In this document: positions 55,521-64,000 of the stretch, piece by piece
Layout: every line of letters starts with the position of its first letter
Position numbering within the stretch: the first letter of the stretch is position 1
Assembly (NCBI RefSeq): GCF_033025475.1
Contig: NZ_CP130322.1
Coordinates: 3,291,001-3,355,000, forward strand
Direction of reading: 5' to 3'
Length of the DNA stretch: 64,000 nt
From: Sphingomonas sp. C3-2
GTDB lineage: Bacteria; Pseudomonadota; Alphaproteobacteria; Sphingomonadales; Sphingomonadaceae
Translations under genes and position numbers: made by a program
The notes under the pieces: model-generated
What the model was told of the DNA's origin: nothing
The model's input: the letters and a program-made list of their open reading frames with translations, nothing else
Database searches by the model: none

Positions 55521-55700
55521 ATGACAGAAGGGCAATGGCAGATCGTTATCGGTGTGGCGGCTTTGATTGTGGCTATAATCAGTATCCGCGTTGGCGCGGC
55601 GGTTATAAATCGTCGCCATGTCAGTCAGCGACAGCGAACCGCTAAAGGATCAATTTCGATCCAATCAGGCCGGGACACGAAGGTCGATCGTATCAAATGA
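55521..55700 (+). CDS. 59-residue membrane protein, first gene of an accessory cassette
   Basis: MTEGQWQIVIGVAALIVAII forms an N-terminal helix, followed by a basic tail (NRRHVSQRQRTAKG) ending SISIQSGRDTKVDRIK. GCAGAGGGT lies directly before the ATG. Its stop overlaps the next start (ATGA). The tail motif SIQSGRD resembles the IQ(A/S)GRD beta-strand tag seen near the N-terminus of the next protein, so the two may dock through it. Function unknown. Confidence 0.78.
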   Translation: MTEGQWQIVIGVAALIVAIISIRVGAAVINRRHVSQRQRTAKGSISIQSGRDTKVDRIK

Positions 55701-56749
55701 GCTCACGGCAAGATCAGAGGGTGGGGGAAGGGGCTACCGCTATTCAGAGTCAGCGGGACACCATTATTCATCAAGGCCTTAGTTCCGAAGATGTGCGGAC
55801 TATTGTGGAGTCGTTGGCCGACCAGATGCCGAAGTTAGCAGCAACCGCTGCAGCCGTGATGGAGGTCAGACTTAAAGCGTTCGAAGAAAGCATAATGAAG
55901 CGTTTCGACGAGGATGCTGCAAGCAAGAGAGAGGCCTTTTCTGATCCTGACTTCCAGCACGTTGTCATTGAGGCACAACGCGCCTATGCCCGAACGGGCG
56001 ATACGGAAACGCATGGAACCTTGGTTGATCTCATCGCCAAAAGGTCGAGTGAGGGCACCGGATCACGCCGCGCTTTTGCAATAAATGAGGCGATTACAAT
56101 TATATCGCGGCTCACTAGAAATGAAATAAGCGAACTTGCATTCGTATTTTTTTCGAGGTTTACGCAGAATTTTCGAGTCAATAATTTAACCTCATTCTGC
56201 GCGCATTTGAATTCATATATAGATGAATTATTGGATGATTTAGAGACTGATCAACAGTCCTACGAATATTTGGTGGCACAAAGGTGTGCCACGATATCCA
56301 TAGGGGAAATTGGTCTTCTTCAGATTTGGAAGAACGTTTATCCAGGCCTCTTCATGAAGGGTTTTAGTGCTGAACAGGTCGATAAAATCGTTGGGGAGAC
56401 ATCGCCGGATATTAAGTCGCTGCTGGTTCCATCTGTATTCAACCCAGCATGCTACCAACCTCGGGCGATGTCCTTGGAAGTCTTATTGAGTATCCAACGG
56501 CCGCCATCAGTTAGCGAGGAAAACGTTCAGCATGTATGGGCCCAGGCCATCGCAGATCTAGCTGACGATGCTGCTATCGTACAGAAGTTGAAGCCGCTAT
56601 GCCCTCGAATTGAGGAAGTCATCGGCAAGTGGCATTCCACTCCGTTGAAGTCGCTTGATCTCACTACACTTGGTCAAGTCATCGGTCATGCTAGATTGAC
56701 GCAAATCCCCGATTTCGGAACACCAGATCTCAGTATTTGGATCAAGTGA
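55697..56749 (+). CDS. 350-residue protein resembling the LPO_1073/Vpar_1526 family
   Basis: A soluble, mostly helical protein without enzymatic motifs I can see. It begins QDQRVGEGATAIQSQRDTIIHQGLSSEDVRTIVESLADQMPKL: a short beta tag (GEGATAIQSQRD), then a helix. This and DPDFQHVVIEAQRAYARTGDTETHGTLVDLIAKR plus INEAITIISRLTRNEI match my memory of LPO_1073/Vpar_1526-type proteins, whose role is unknown. Several stretches are about one-third G+C (for example 56101-56220), far below the neighbours, so it was probably acquired. It is coupled by ATGA overlap to the small membrane protein. A conflict or phage-defence role is inference. Confidence 0.72.
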   Translation: MSSRQDQRVGEGATAIQSQRDTIIHQGLSSEDVRTIVESLADQMPKLAATAAAVMEVRLKAFEESIMKRFDEDAASKREAFSDPDFQHVVIEAQRAYARTGDTETHGTLVDLIAKRSSEGTGSRRAFAINEAITIISRLTRNEISELAFVFFSRFTQNFRVNNLTSFCAHLNSYIDELLDDLETDQQSYEYLVAQRCATISIGEIGLLQIWKNVYPGLFMKGFSAEQVDKIVGETSPDIKSLLVPSVFNPACYQPRAMSLEVLLSIQRPPSVSEENVQHVWAQAIADLADDAAIVQKLKPLCPRIEEVIGKWHSTPLKSLDLTTLGQVIGHARLTQIPDFGTPDLSIWIK

Positions 56750-57063
56750 GCGGAAAGTGGCGGATTCAACAATTCATAACCTGTAATTCTCGTCATAGTG
56801 CGGCGAGGTCAGATCCACGCTTGCGGTCGTCACAACCTAGCTGGCCGCACCCACTCATCCCAGTTGGTGGCCGATCATTTCGGCTACCTTACCGGACAGG
56901 CGGCTTCCTGGATCGTCAGATGCCGTCTTGAGCGACTGACAAGGGCGCATAGTGGACATTGTGCTTCATGCTGTCAGGCAGCCAAAATTGGTCGTTTTCT
57001 ATCGGGCCGTTTAAAGCCGTCTGGGTGGTTCAAGTCTACCCGCTTCTTGCACAACATAGCCAC
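56750..57063. other. non-coding right flank of the low-G+C insert
   Basis: About 310 bases between the cassette and the convergent nitronate monooxygenase. I see no gene, tRNA, integrase fragment or clear terminal repeat. The composition stays mixed until the 57064 gene end. It may be decayed acquired DNA. Confidence 0.55.
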
Positions 57064-58122
57064 TCACCCCCCACATCCCTCAAACTCCCGCCGCAGCGTC
57101 TGCACCAGTTCGGCGGCGGGCATATTGCGGGCGAGGGGGGCGCCTTGTCCGGCCCAATGCGCGCCAAAGCGGTGTTCGCCGCGCGCCCTGGCGGCGGCGT
57201 GGAGCGCCTTTCCAGCATCATAGGCGATGGGATAATCGGGCGGGGTTCGCCCGCCGTATGGGGCGGCGAGCGCGGTGAAGCGGTTGGGAAGCGCGCGCGC
57301 CGGGCGGCCCGAAATGAGCGGCGTCAGCACCGTGTGATACGCGGCTGGCCCCGTCAGCGCGGCGCGATAGCCATCGTCCGCCGCCGATTCCGGGCAGGCG
57401 ATGAACGCGGTGCCGAGCTGCGCCGCAACCGCGCCGAGATTGCGCGCGGCGGCAATCCCGGCCCCGTCCATGATCCCGCCCGCAGCAATCACGGGCAATC
57501 CGGCCTCGCGCACCAGCAGCCGGGTTAGTGCGAAGCTGCCAAGCGCATCGTCGGGTGCGTTTGGATCGAAAACGCCCCGGTGGCCGCCCGCCTCGATCCC
57601 CTGCGCGACGACGGCGTCGATCCCCGCCGCCTCGATCGCCCGTGCTTCCGCAAGGCTGGTCGCGGTCGCCATCAGATAGATGCCCCGCGCGCGGAGCGCC
57701 GCCAGTGCTTCAGCGGGGGGCAGTCCGAAATGAAAGCTGACGACGGGCGGCGCCAGTTCGATGAGCAGCGCGAGCATGTCGGGGTCGTCGGCAAAGCTCT
57801 TGTAGATGGTGCGCAACTGCGCGGGCGGTTCGGCGCCGAATTCGGCGAACCGCGGCGCGAGCCATTCGAGCCATGCGGCCTCGCGCACGGGATCCGCCCT
57901 CGCGGTGCCATGGGCGAACAGATTGACGTTGAACGCCCGCGCCGTGCGCCCGCGCACGTCCTCGATCATCGCGCGCGCGCCCGCCGCATCGGTCGCGCCG
58001 ACCGCGATCGAGCCAAGCCCGCCGGCCTCGCACACCGCAGCCGCCATCCGGGGTGTCGATACCCCCGCCATCGGCGCCTGGATCAGGGGCAGGGCAAGGT
58101 CGAACCGCTCGGTAAAGGACAT
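57064..58122 (-). CDS. nitronate monooxygenase / NPD-family flavoprotein
   Basis: A 352-residue FMN barrel. FDLALPLIQAPMAGVSTPRMAAAVCEAGGLGSIA is the family opening, followed by VSFHFGLPPAEALAALRARGIYLMATATSLAEARAIEAAGIDAVVAQGIEAGGHRG (FMN/substrate histidine and AGGH motif), and LLVREAGLPVIAAGGIMDGAGIAAARNLGAVAAQLGTAFI. It oxidises alkyl nitronates or related carbon acids. Its stop lies at the right boundary of the insert. Confidence 0.92.
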   Translation of the reverse strand: MSFTERFDLALPLIQAPMAGVSTPRMAAAVCEAGGLGSIAVGATDAAGARAMIEDVRGRTARAFNVNLFAHGTARADPVREAAWLEWLAPRFAEFGAEPPAQLRTIYKSFADDPDMLALLIELAPPVVSFHFGLPPAEALAALRARGIYLMATATSLAEARAIEAAGIDAVVAQGIEAGGHRGVFDPNAPDDALGSFALTRLLVREAGLPVIAAGGIMDGAGIAAARNLGAVAAQLGTAFIACPESAADDGYRAALTGPAAYHTVLTPLISGRPARALPNRFTALAAPYGGRTPPDYPIAYDAGKALHAAARARGEHRFGAHWAGQGAPLARNMPAAELVQTLRREFEGCGG

Positions 58123-58206
58123 AGGGGCGCCGCATCCATCAATGGGGGATCGCCCCGGTTATGGGGATGGCAGCCCAAGGTGTAAACGCGGCGAAGCGCG
58201 CGCGCC

Positions 58207-58728
58207 TCATGCGGTGCGGCTGGGTTCCTCGGCGGCGTCGCGTTCGATATGCTCCTGGGTGCCGACGGCTTCCCACGGAAAGACGAACCAGTCCTTGGTC
58301 ACTTTGCGGTCGATCGTCTGTACCGAATAATCGACCTGCTCGATCGAGCTGACATTGTTGATCATCACCGCGACGCGGACGTTGCTAAGATCGCCGCCCG
58401 CCGCTTCGATCGCCTCGCGCAGCACGCAGATCGTGTTGCCGCTGTCGTTGATGTCGTCGACCAGCAGCACCTTCTCCCCCGAAGCCGAGCGGAGCGCGAC
58501 CTCGGCCAGCAACTGCTCGCCAAAGCCATAGATTTTCGAGGAATAGTCGATGGAAAGCATCCGCACATCCATCGCATGCGAAAGATACACCCCCGGAACC
58601 AGGCCCCCACGGCCGATCCCGATGATGAAATCCGGAATCCATCCGCTCGCCCGCACCTTTGCGGCAAGGGTGTGGATACCGCTTACGAACTCTTCCTGCA
58701 GGATCGGCGTCAATATCGGTGTTGTCAT
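58207..58728 (-). CDS. phosphoribosyltransferase-family protein
   Basis: A 173-residue type I PRTase. The PRPP motif is VLLVDDINDSGNT; GIGRGGLVPGVYLSHAMDVRML is the second conserved loop. It resembles xanthine-guanine/hypoxanthine salvage enzymes and may recycle a purine base, but the C-terminal specificity region does not let me choose. GNAT-like neighbours are absent and it stands alone between an NPD flavoprotein and an LLM flavoprotein. Confidence 0.88.
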   Translation of the reverse strand: MTTPILTPILQEEFVSGIHTLAAKVRASGWIPDFIIGIGRGGLVPGVYLSHAMDVRMLSIDYSSKIYGFGEQLLAEVALRSASGEKVLLVDDINDSGNTICVLREAIEAAGGDLSNVRVAVMINNVSSIEQVDYSVQTIDRKVTKDWFVFPWEAVGTQEHIERDAAEEPSRTA

Positions 58729-58839
58729 GGCTTTGGCTGCCTTGGCAAATATCTGGTCGCAGGTGCTGCTATCCGATTTCTCTCGCGCTGCAAGCTAATT
58801 ATTAATGATTTGTAAAAGCGATCAAAGTTATGAATTTCC

Positions 58840-59853
58840 TCAATTAGTTGCCATGGCCGGGGCGCTGGCAAGCGCATCGCGCGCCTCGATCGTGATCTCG
58901 TAGGAACGCTTGCGCGCCTCATGGTCGAACATCTGGCACGCGATGATCAGTTCGTCGGCCTGCGTGCGTTCGATAAAGGCACCCATCTGCCGGCGGATCG
59001 TCTCGGGGCTGCCCACGGCCGAGGCATTCAGCATATGATCGAGCAGCGCGACCGAGGGGGGCGGCAGCGTCGCGCGGTAATTGGGCACGGGCGGCGGCAG
59101 CTGGCGCGGCTCGCCGGTGCGCAGCGCGACATAGATCTGCTGGACCGATGTGGCGAGCAGCTCGGCCTCGGCGTCGGTTTCGGCGGCATAGACGTTGTAC
59201 CCGGCGATCACATAGGGGCGCGAAAGCTGGGCAGAGGGGGTGAACTGGCTGCGATAGACGGCGATCGCCTCGTCGAGCTGCGCGGGCGCGAAATGCGAGG
59301 CAAAGGCATAAGGCAGGCCAAGCGCCGCCGCCAGATGCGCGCCAAACAGGCTCGATCCGAGGATATAGAGCGGCACATTCTCGCCCGCGCCGGGCACGGC
59401 GTGGATGCCCAGTTCCGGGTTGGCGGCGAAATAGGCCTGCAGCTCCACCACATCGCGCGGGAATTGGTGCGGATCGGTGTCGAGGTTGCGGCGCAGCGCG
59501 CGCGCGACGCGCATGTCCGATCCCGGCGCGCGGCCCAGCCCAAGGTCGATCCGCCCCGGATGCAGAGCATGGAGCGTGCCGAACTGCTCGGCGATCACCA
59601 GCGGCGAATGATTGGGCAGCATGATCCCGCCCGCGCCGATCCGGATGGTCGATGTCCCCGCCGCAACATGCGCCAGCGCCACTGCGGTCGCCGCGCTCGC
59701 AATCCCGTGCATGCCGTGATGCTCGGCCATCCAGAAGCGCTTGTAACCCAGCTTTTCGCCGTGGCGCGCCATGTCGAGCGAGTTGTTGAGCGCAACGCCA
59801 GCGGTGCTGCCCTCGGCGATGGTCGATACATCGAGAATGGATAATGCCGTCAT
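58840..59853 (-). CDS. LLM-class flavin-dependent oxidoreductase
   Basis: About 337 residues, start [19 protein letters not shown] at 59853 (the family's usual N-terminus; no strong ribosome site). [74 protein letters not shown] is characteristic of the MsnO8-like subgroup. It uses FMNH2 and O2 on an unknown substrate. It is only distantly like the partial LLM gene at the left window edge. Divergent from the membrane glycosyltransferase. Confidence 0.92.
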   Translation of the reverse strand: MTALSILDVSTIAEGSTAGVALNNSLDMARHGEKLGYKRFWMAEHHGMHGIASAATAVALAHVAAGTSTIRIGAGGIMLPNHSPLVIAEQFGTLHALHPGRIDLGLGRAPGSDMRVARALRRNLDTDPHQFPRDVVELQAYFAANPELGIHAVPGAGENVPLYILGSSLFGAHLAAALGLPYAFASHFAPAQLDEAIAVYRSQFTPSAQLSRPYVIAGYNVYAAETDAEAELLATSVQQIYVALRTGEPRQLPPPVPNYRATLPPPSVALLDHMLNASAVGSPETIRRQMGAFIERTQADELIIACQMFDHEARKRSYEITIEARDALASAPAMATN

Positions 59854-60010
59854 GGCGCGAATATGGAGAGCCAAGGGCCTAGGGGCAAGCCGCTGGGCTG
59901 CGCATTATACCCCCTTTTGCCGCCGCGCTCATGCGGTTGCGCAATGTCGCCCCGTTTCTCCCCATGCCATCTTGGCGGTGATGCCAGACAGGGCCAGACA
60001 GGGGACAGCC

Positions 60011-61660
60011 ATGGATATCGCCAGCAACCATCGCCGGGCCGCGGCCGGCTGGCCATGGCGCAGGCCGCCTATGGCGGGGCGCAGGGCCGGGGAGGGGGTG
60101 GTGGCGCGCGTCAATGCGCTGCTCTCCGCCGCGCTTGTCGTGATGGCGCTCGCGCTGTTCGGGCGGATCATGGCCTATCCGCTCCAGCATGACGAACAGC
60201 TCTTCATGGCGGCGGGCATCCTGCTCTCCGACGGGCGGCTCTATGCCGATCTCGGTTTCAACCATCTGCCCAACTATCCCTGGCTGCTGAGCGGCGTATT
60301 CCAGCTGACGGGAACCGACCATTATCTCCTCGTCGCGCGGCTGCTCACCTTCACTTTCTGGCTCGCGGCGGGGGCGGCGCTCTGGTGCATCGCGCGCGAT
60401 CATGCGCGCAGCCGGCTCGTCGGGCTCGTCGCCATCATCCTGCTGTTCGGCAATGCCACGCTGCTCGGTTCGCCGGGGGTGCTCGCCAGCAACAATTTCG
60501 CGCCGATGACCTTCGCGCTCTGGGGCTTCTACGCCTTTCTGCGCGGGGTGGAGGCGGCGCCCTTGCGCCCCGGCCTTGTCGCGCTCGGCGGGCTGCTCCT
60601 CTCGCTCGCGATCGGGTTCAAGGCCAATTACGTCTTTCTGGCGATCCCCTTTGCGGTCGCCTCGCTCTTCGTCCCAAGCGGGCTTTCGCTGCCCCGTCGC
60701 CTCCTCCTCGTCACCCTGCCGCTTGCGCTGGGCGGGGGGATCGGCGCGCTGCCCACGCTTTATTATCTCCTCTCCGATCCCGCGGGCTTCTTCGCGCACA
60801 CGCTGTATTATTTCACCGATCTCCACGTCGCGCATTGGCAGGGGCTCGATGTTCCCAAGGTGATGGGGATCGCCGGCAAGGTAATTCTTGCCGAGGGGAT
60901 ATGGCTTTCGGGCAACATCCTCCTCGCGCTCACCGGTGCGCTCGCCTTCCTCCTCGCGCGCGGTCTTGCGGGGGCGGGGGGCTGGCGCCAGCCCTGGCCG
61001 ATCTGGGTTGCGCTCGCGCTCGTCCTTGCCGGCATGGCGGTCTCCTTCGTGCCCACCCCGGCGTTCCCGCATTATTACGTCCCGCCCATCGCCTTCATCC
61101 TGCTGCTCTTCATCCTCGCCTTTGCGCCGCTCCCGGTGGCGCCCCGGCGGATGATGGTGCCGCTGCTCGTCGCGCTCGGGCTGCTCGGCATGGTCGGCGG
61201 CGCATCGCGCCTTGCGCCCTCGCTCTTCGATCTCGTGCGCCCCGCGCAGTGGACGGGCCTGCGCATCCACGCCGCCGCCGCCCAGATTGCGCAATTGAGC
61301 GGGGATGAAGGCACCCGGATCGCAACGCTAGCCCCGCTCTATGCGCTCGAGGGCGGCCGCCCCATCTACCGTGAACTTTCGGCCGGCCCCTTTGTCTACC
61401 GCGTCGCCGCGAGCATCCCGGCGGAGCAGCGCCGCCATTATGCCGCCGTCTCACCCCAAGGGCTGCCCGCGCTCCTCGATGCTGATCCGCCCGCCGCCAT
61501 TCTCGTCGGGCTTGAGGGGGAGCTGGATGACGGCTTTACCCGCTATGCTCAGGCGCGCGGCTATCGCGAGGTGGTGTTTCCGGGGGCCCGCGCACGCGAG
61601 GGCGATCTACGCCTCTATGTCCGCTCGGACGGCGCCGCGGTCGTCACGCCCGACAACTGA
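60011..61660 (+). CDS. multi-spanning GT39/ArnT-like glycosyltransferase
   Basis: About 549 residues. The start at 60011 has AGGGG five to eight bases upstream; upstream extension is the reverse of the LLM gene. The first periplasmic loop has the catalytic-type H60-D61-E62 in LQHDEQLFMAAGILLSDGRLYADLGFNHLPNYPW, characteristic of lipid-linked-sugar transferases. Ten or more helices follow, then a soluble C-terminal domain. It probably transfers a sugar from a polyprenyl carrier to a surface glycan or lipid. The last 54 bases overlap the convergent GT4 gene. Confidence 0.87.
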   Translation: MDIASNHRRAAAGWPWRRPPMAGRRAGEGVVARVNALLSAALVVMALALFGRIMAYPLQHDEQLFMAAGILLSDGRLYADLGFNHLPNYPWLLSGVFQLTGTDHYLLVARLLTFTFWLAAGAALWCIARDHARSRLVGLVAIILLFGNATLLGSPGVLASNNFAPMTFALWGFYAFLRGVEAAPLRPGLVALGGLLLSLAIGFKANYVFLAIPFAVASLFVPSGLSLPRRLLLVTLPLALGGGIGALPTLYYLLSDPAGFFAHTLYYFTDLHVAHWQGLDVPKVMGIAGKVILAEGIWLSGNILLALTGALAFLLARGLAGAGGWRQPWPIWVALALVLAGMAVSFVPTPAFPHYYVPPIAFILLLFILAFAPLPVAPRRMMVPLLVALGLLGMVGGASRLAPSLFDLVRPAQWTGLRIHAAAAQIAQLSGDEGTRIATLAPLYALEGGRPIYRELSAGPFVYRVAASIPAEQRRHYAAVSPQGLPALLDADPPAAILVGLEGELDDGFTRYAQARGYREVVFPGARAREGDLRLYVRSDGAAVVTPDN

Positions 61661-62773
61661 GCCTTGCGCCGCGCGCCGCGTGGCTGGCGGTGTGCCATCG
61701 GGAAAATCGGGCGTGATCACCAAATTGGTCCAGCGCTCGATGATCGGGTCCATCGCGAATTTGGTGATCGACCGGCGCGCCGCCATGCCCAGCGCGCGGC
61801 GCTGCTCGGGGGCAGACAGCAGCGCATCGATCGCGCGGCTCAGTCCGGCGACGCTGTTCTGGGGGACGAGCAGCCCATCCTCGCCGTGCGTGATCATCTC
61901 GGCGGGGCCATAGTCGCAGTCAAAGGCGATTGCGGGCAGCCCCGCCGCCATCGCCTCCGCCAGCACATTGGGAAAGCCTTCGAAGCGAGAAGGCAGTACG
62001 AAGAGCCCGCTCTGGTGCACCCAGTCGCCAGGTGTCGGGCTCAAGCCCGGAAACGCGATGCGCTCGGCCAGCCCCAGCGACGCCGCATGAGCGACCAATT
62101 TGGCGCGCGCCGGGCCTTCACCCCAGATGACAAGCCGCCACGCGGGATGGCGCTGCGCAATCCGGGCAAAGGCGTCGATCAGCCGGTCGAACCCCTTTTG
62201 ATGCGTCAGCCGGCCCACTGCGGTGATGATCGGCGGCGGATCGGCGGGGGCAGGGATGGTCGCCACTGGGGTCAACACGGGGTTGGGAATGGTCGTCGCG
62301 CGCAATCGGTCGGGCGCGGGCAGCGCGGCGCGGCTCGCCTCGGTCTGGATCACGATCTGCCGCGCGCGGCGATACAGCAGCGCCAGCGCGATCTTCCACG
62401 CCGGGTTCACCGCCTGCAGCCGCGCATTGTTCCGTTCGGATACGATCACGCGCAGCCCCGTGCCCAGCGTGGCGAGCAGCGTCAGCGCATTGATCTTGGT
62501 CAGGAAGGAAATCGTCACATCGGGGGACAAGCGGTTCAGCGCGGCGCGCAGCTGCTGCGCGCGCCCGATCACCGCACCCAGGCCGCTGCTCGGAATGGCG
62601 AGGCGGATAAACTCCACCCCAGGCGCAAAGGCGTGGAAAACCGGGTCCTGCGGGGCATCGAAAGCGATGACGCTGACCTGCCAGCCCCATTCCACCCATC
62701 TGGATGCGATCAGGCTGACCACGCGTTCGGCGCCCCCGGCGCCAAGGCCGGCCAGTACGAAAGCGATCCGCAT
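61607..62773 (-). CDS. GT4-family glycosyltransferase
   Basis: A 388-residue GT-B enzyme. AFVLAGLGAGGAERVVSLIASRW is the acceptor-domain opening, then VGRLTHQKGFDRLIDAFARI and the donor-site FVLPSRFEGFPNVLAEAMAAGLPAIAFD with the E-x7-E signature. It adds a sugar from a nucleotide donor to a growing lipid-linked oligosaccharide. The C-terminal 18 codons overlap the membrane glycosyltransferase gene tail to tail. It is divergent from rfbF. Confidence 0.92.
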   Translation of the reverse strand: MRIAFVLAGLGAGGAERVVSLIASRWVEWGWQVSVIAFDAPQDPVFHAFAPGVEFIRLAIPSSGLGAVIGRAQQLRAALNRLSPDVTISFLTKINALTLLATLGTGLRVIVSERNNARLQAVNPAWKIALALLYRRARQIVIQTEASRAALPAPDRLRATTIPNPVLTPVATIPAPADPPPIITAVGRLTHQKGFDRLIDAFARIAQRHPAWRLVIWGEGPARAKLVAHAASLGLAERIAFPGLSPTPGDWVHQSGLFVLPSRFEGFPNVLAEAMAAGLPAIAFDCDYGPAEMITHGEDGLLVPQNSVAGLSRAIDALLSAPEQRRALGMAARRSITKFAMDPIIERWTNLVITPDFPDGTPPATRRAAQGSVVGRDDRGAVRADIEA

Positions 62774-62791
62774 GGCGCAAAACTATGCACG

Positions 62792-62815
62792 GCGCGCTGT
62801 CAAACAAGCGCGCCT
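62792..62815. repeat. 8-bp inverted repeat before the GT4 gene
   Basis: GGCGCGCT-GTCAAACA-AGCGCGCC. Perfect arms, eight-base spacer, 19 bases upstream of the GT4 start and in the divergent region with rfbF. No T-tract, so an mRNA leader hairpin or protein site is more likely than a terminator. A second small hairpin, GGGGGG-AGGTG-CCCCCC, lies at 62883-62899. Confidence 0.5.
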
Positions 62816-63032
62816 TGCGACGTAATCCTTAAAGACAGTCAAATTTGCCAATCTCCGAGGTAAAAATCCCCACGCAAACCAAGGGGGGAGGTGCCCCCCA
62901 TAGTTGATAGCTCCCCTTGCGTACCTCTCCTGCGCCCGTCCGGTCGGGGTGGTTGGGATGTAGGATGTCTTCCGAAGCCGGATCGCCGGTCCCGAACGGG
63001 GCCGAGCCGGCATGGAGAAGGGGGCATCCCAG

Positions 63033-63842
63033 ATGAAGACGGTACTTCTGGCGGGCGGGCTCGGTTCACGGCTTGCTGAGGAAACGAGCCGCATTCCAAA
63101 GCCGATGGTCGAGGTCGCCGGGCGGCCGATCATGCTCCATGTCATGGATATCTACAGCCATTGGGGGCATCATGATTTCATCGTGGCATGCGGGTATAAA
63201 TGCATGCTTATCAAAAGCTTCTTTCACGAACTTCATCTGCTGACGAATGATTTCACGGTCGCGCTCGGCAATGGCGGGATGACGCTGCGGCCCACCCAGT
63301 CGATCGACTGGAACGTCTCGGTCGTCGATACCGGCCAGTTGACGATGACGGGCGGCCGCCTGCGCCGCCTGCGCGACTGGCTGGATAACGAGACCTTCAT
63401 GGTCACCTATTCGGATGGCGTCGGCAATGTCGATATCGATGCGCTGCTCGCCTTTCACCGCGCCCATGGCGGGCTCGCCACGGTCACCGCGGTGCAGCCG
63501 CCCGCGCGCTTCGGCAATCTCGAGCTTCAGGGCAATCAGGTCGTCGAGTTCACCGAAAAGGTCCAGAAATACGAAACCTGGATCAATGGCGGCTTCTTCG
63601 TCTTCGAACCCGGCGTGCTCGATTATCTGCAGGGGGACGAGGAACCGTTGGAACAGGGGCCACTCGGTCGGCTGGCGCAGGATGGTCAGCTTTTTGCCTA
63701 TAAGCACAAGGGCTTCTGGCACCCGATGGATACGGTGCGCGATCGCGATACGCTGGAGGGGCTGGCCGAAAAGGGCGCGCCGCCCTGGCTCCATTTTCAC
63801 GACACAAAAGTTCCGGCATCGGCGCACTATATCCATGCATGA
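63033..63842 (+). CDS. rfbF: glucose-1-phosphate cytidylyltransferase
   Basis: About 269 residues. MKTVLLAGGLGSRLAEETSRIPKPMVEVAGRPIMLHVMDIYS is the nucleotidyltransferase signature, with YSDGVGNVDIDALLAFHRAHGGLATVTAVQPPARFGNLEL and EKVQKYETWINGGFFVFEPGVLDYL specific to CDP-glucose synthesis. It makes CDP-glucose from glucose-1-phosphate and CTP, the entry to CDP-3,6-dideoxyhexoses. The start at 63033 has GGGGG about eight bases away. It overlaps rfbG by eight bases. Confidence 0.95.
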   Translation: MKTVLLAGGLGSRLAEETSRIPKPMVEVAGRPIMLHVMDIYSHWGHHDFIVACGYKCMLIKSFFHELHLLTNDFTVALGNGGMTLRPTQSIDWNVSVVDTGQLTMTGGRLRRLRDWLDNETFMVTYSDGVGNVDIDALLAFHRAHGGLATVTAVQPPARFGNLELQGNQVVEFTEKVQKYETWINGGFFVFEPGVLDYLQGDEEPLEQGPLGRLAQDGQLFAYKHKGFWHPMDTVRDRDTLEGLAEKGAPPWLHFHDTKVPASAHYIHA

Positions 63843-64000
63843 CGCTACATTTTCCGGCGCGTTTCGCGGAAAGAACATCGTCGTCACGGGGCATAGCGGC
63901 TTCAAGGGCGGGTGGCTCAGCCTCTGGCTCGCATCGCTCGGCGCGCGGGTGACGGGTATCGCGCTCGCCCCGCCTGCGGGGCCGTCCTTCTTCGCCAGTG
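63835..64000 (+). CDS. rfbG: CDP-glucose 4,6-dehydratase (partial, runs off right edge)
   Basis: The first 55 codons. MHDATFSGAFRGKNIVVTGHSGFKGGWLSLWLASLGARVTGIALAPP has the NAD-binding GHSGFKG motif in the extended-SDR form typical of CDP-glucose 4,6-dehydratase. Start at 63835 overlaps the rfbF stop by eight bases. With rfbF it forms CDP-4-keto-6-deoxyglucose. The rest of the pathway lies outside the window. Confidence 0.88.
   Translation, partial: MHDATFSGAFRGKNIVVTGHSGFKGGWLSLWLASLGARVTGIALAPPAGPSFFAS

Noticed and set aside
55236-57063. Integrated mobile element with attachment sites
   Set aside because: Composition suggests acquisition, but I found no integrase, transposase, tRNA or flanking direct repeat, so no element is called.
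62883-62899. GGGGGG-AGGTG-CCCCCC hairpin as a terminator
   Set aside because: No T-tract, and no transcript is known to end there; too short to call.
1-64000. tRNA, rRNA or CRISPR array
   Set aside because: No cloverleaf, rRNA segment or regularly spaced repeat could be recognised by eye.

Overview
The window is high-G+C, densely packed chromosomal DNA. It most likely comes from a sphingomonad (Alphaproteobacteria, Sphingomonadales). Supporting traits are a petABC operon with fused-length cytochrome b, a split glycine dehydrogenase (gcvPA/gcvPB), a Caulobacter-type cpa/tad pilus locus, the ispH-thrB-rnhA order with APH-fold homoserine kinase, a eukaryote-like (type 3) prolyl-tRNA synthetase, and many TonB-receptor/SDR/flavin-monooxygenase accessory genes. 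This is inferred from gene content; no rRNA is present to confirm it. I saw no tRNA, rRNA, CRISPR array, transposase or integrase.

Layout: 1-4.9 kb is a catabolic-looking unit: TonB-dependent receptor, SDR and luciferase-like monooxygenase on the minus strand, facing a divergent AraC regulator. 4.9-6.8 kb is trmL-hemF-GNAT. 7.0-10.3 kb is petABC (cytochrome bc1) plus apt. 10.3-18.1 kb is a mixed, mostly minus-strand block: Gly/Tyr-rich lipoprotein, MaoC dehydratase, NPP-type phosphodiesterase, ychF, pth, rplY, two tandem TraB/GumN proteins, and a small membrane protein with its XRE regulator under two palindromes. 18.2-24.0 kb is glyQ, glyS and ppdK, closed by a bidirectional terminator. 24.1-31.0 kb is a cpa/tad pilus operon (cpaA-B-C-D-E, tadB, tadC) that lacks the TadA/CpaF ATPase at its usual place and has no Flp pilin gene. 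31.1-37.4 kb holds a hydrolase, a FAD oxidoreductase, an SDR, a YegP-like protein, rnhA-thrB-ispH and a lipoprotein.

37.5-45.9 kb is the most tightly organised part. A tandem glycine riboswitch precedes seven genes in which each start overlaps the previous stop: gcvT, gcvH, a SAM methyltransferase, gcvPA, gcvPB, a DUF938 methyltransferase and a large thiamine-diphosphate enzyme. This suggests glycine-induced cleavage feeding one-carbon units and possibly 2-oxoacid metabolism. 45.9-55.2 kb holds a glycerophosphotransferase-like enzyme, an EamA transporter, proS, a glutamine amidotransferase, a GFA protein, glpD and rnr.

55.2-57.1 kb is a low-G+C accessory insert. It carries a 59-residue membrane protein overlapping a 350-residue cytosolic protein, and the two share a short IQS-x-RD motif. 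It resembles a conflict/defence-type cassette and is the best candidate here for an undescribed system. 57.1-59.9 kb has a nitronate monooxygenase, a phosphoribosyltransferase and an LLM flavoprotein. 60.0-64.0 kb begins a surface-polysaccharide region (membrane glycosyltransferase, GT4, rfbF, partial rfbG) pointing to a CDP-linked dideoxyhexose.
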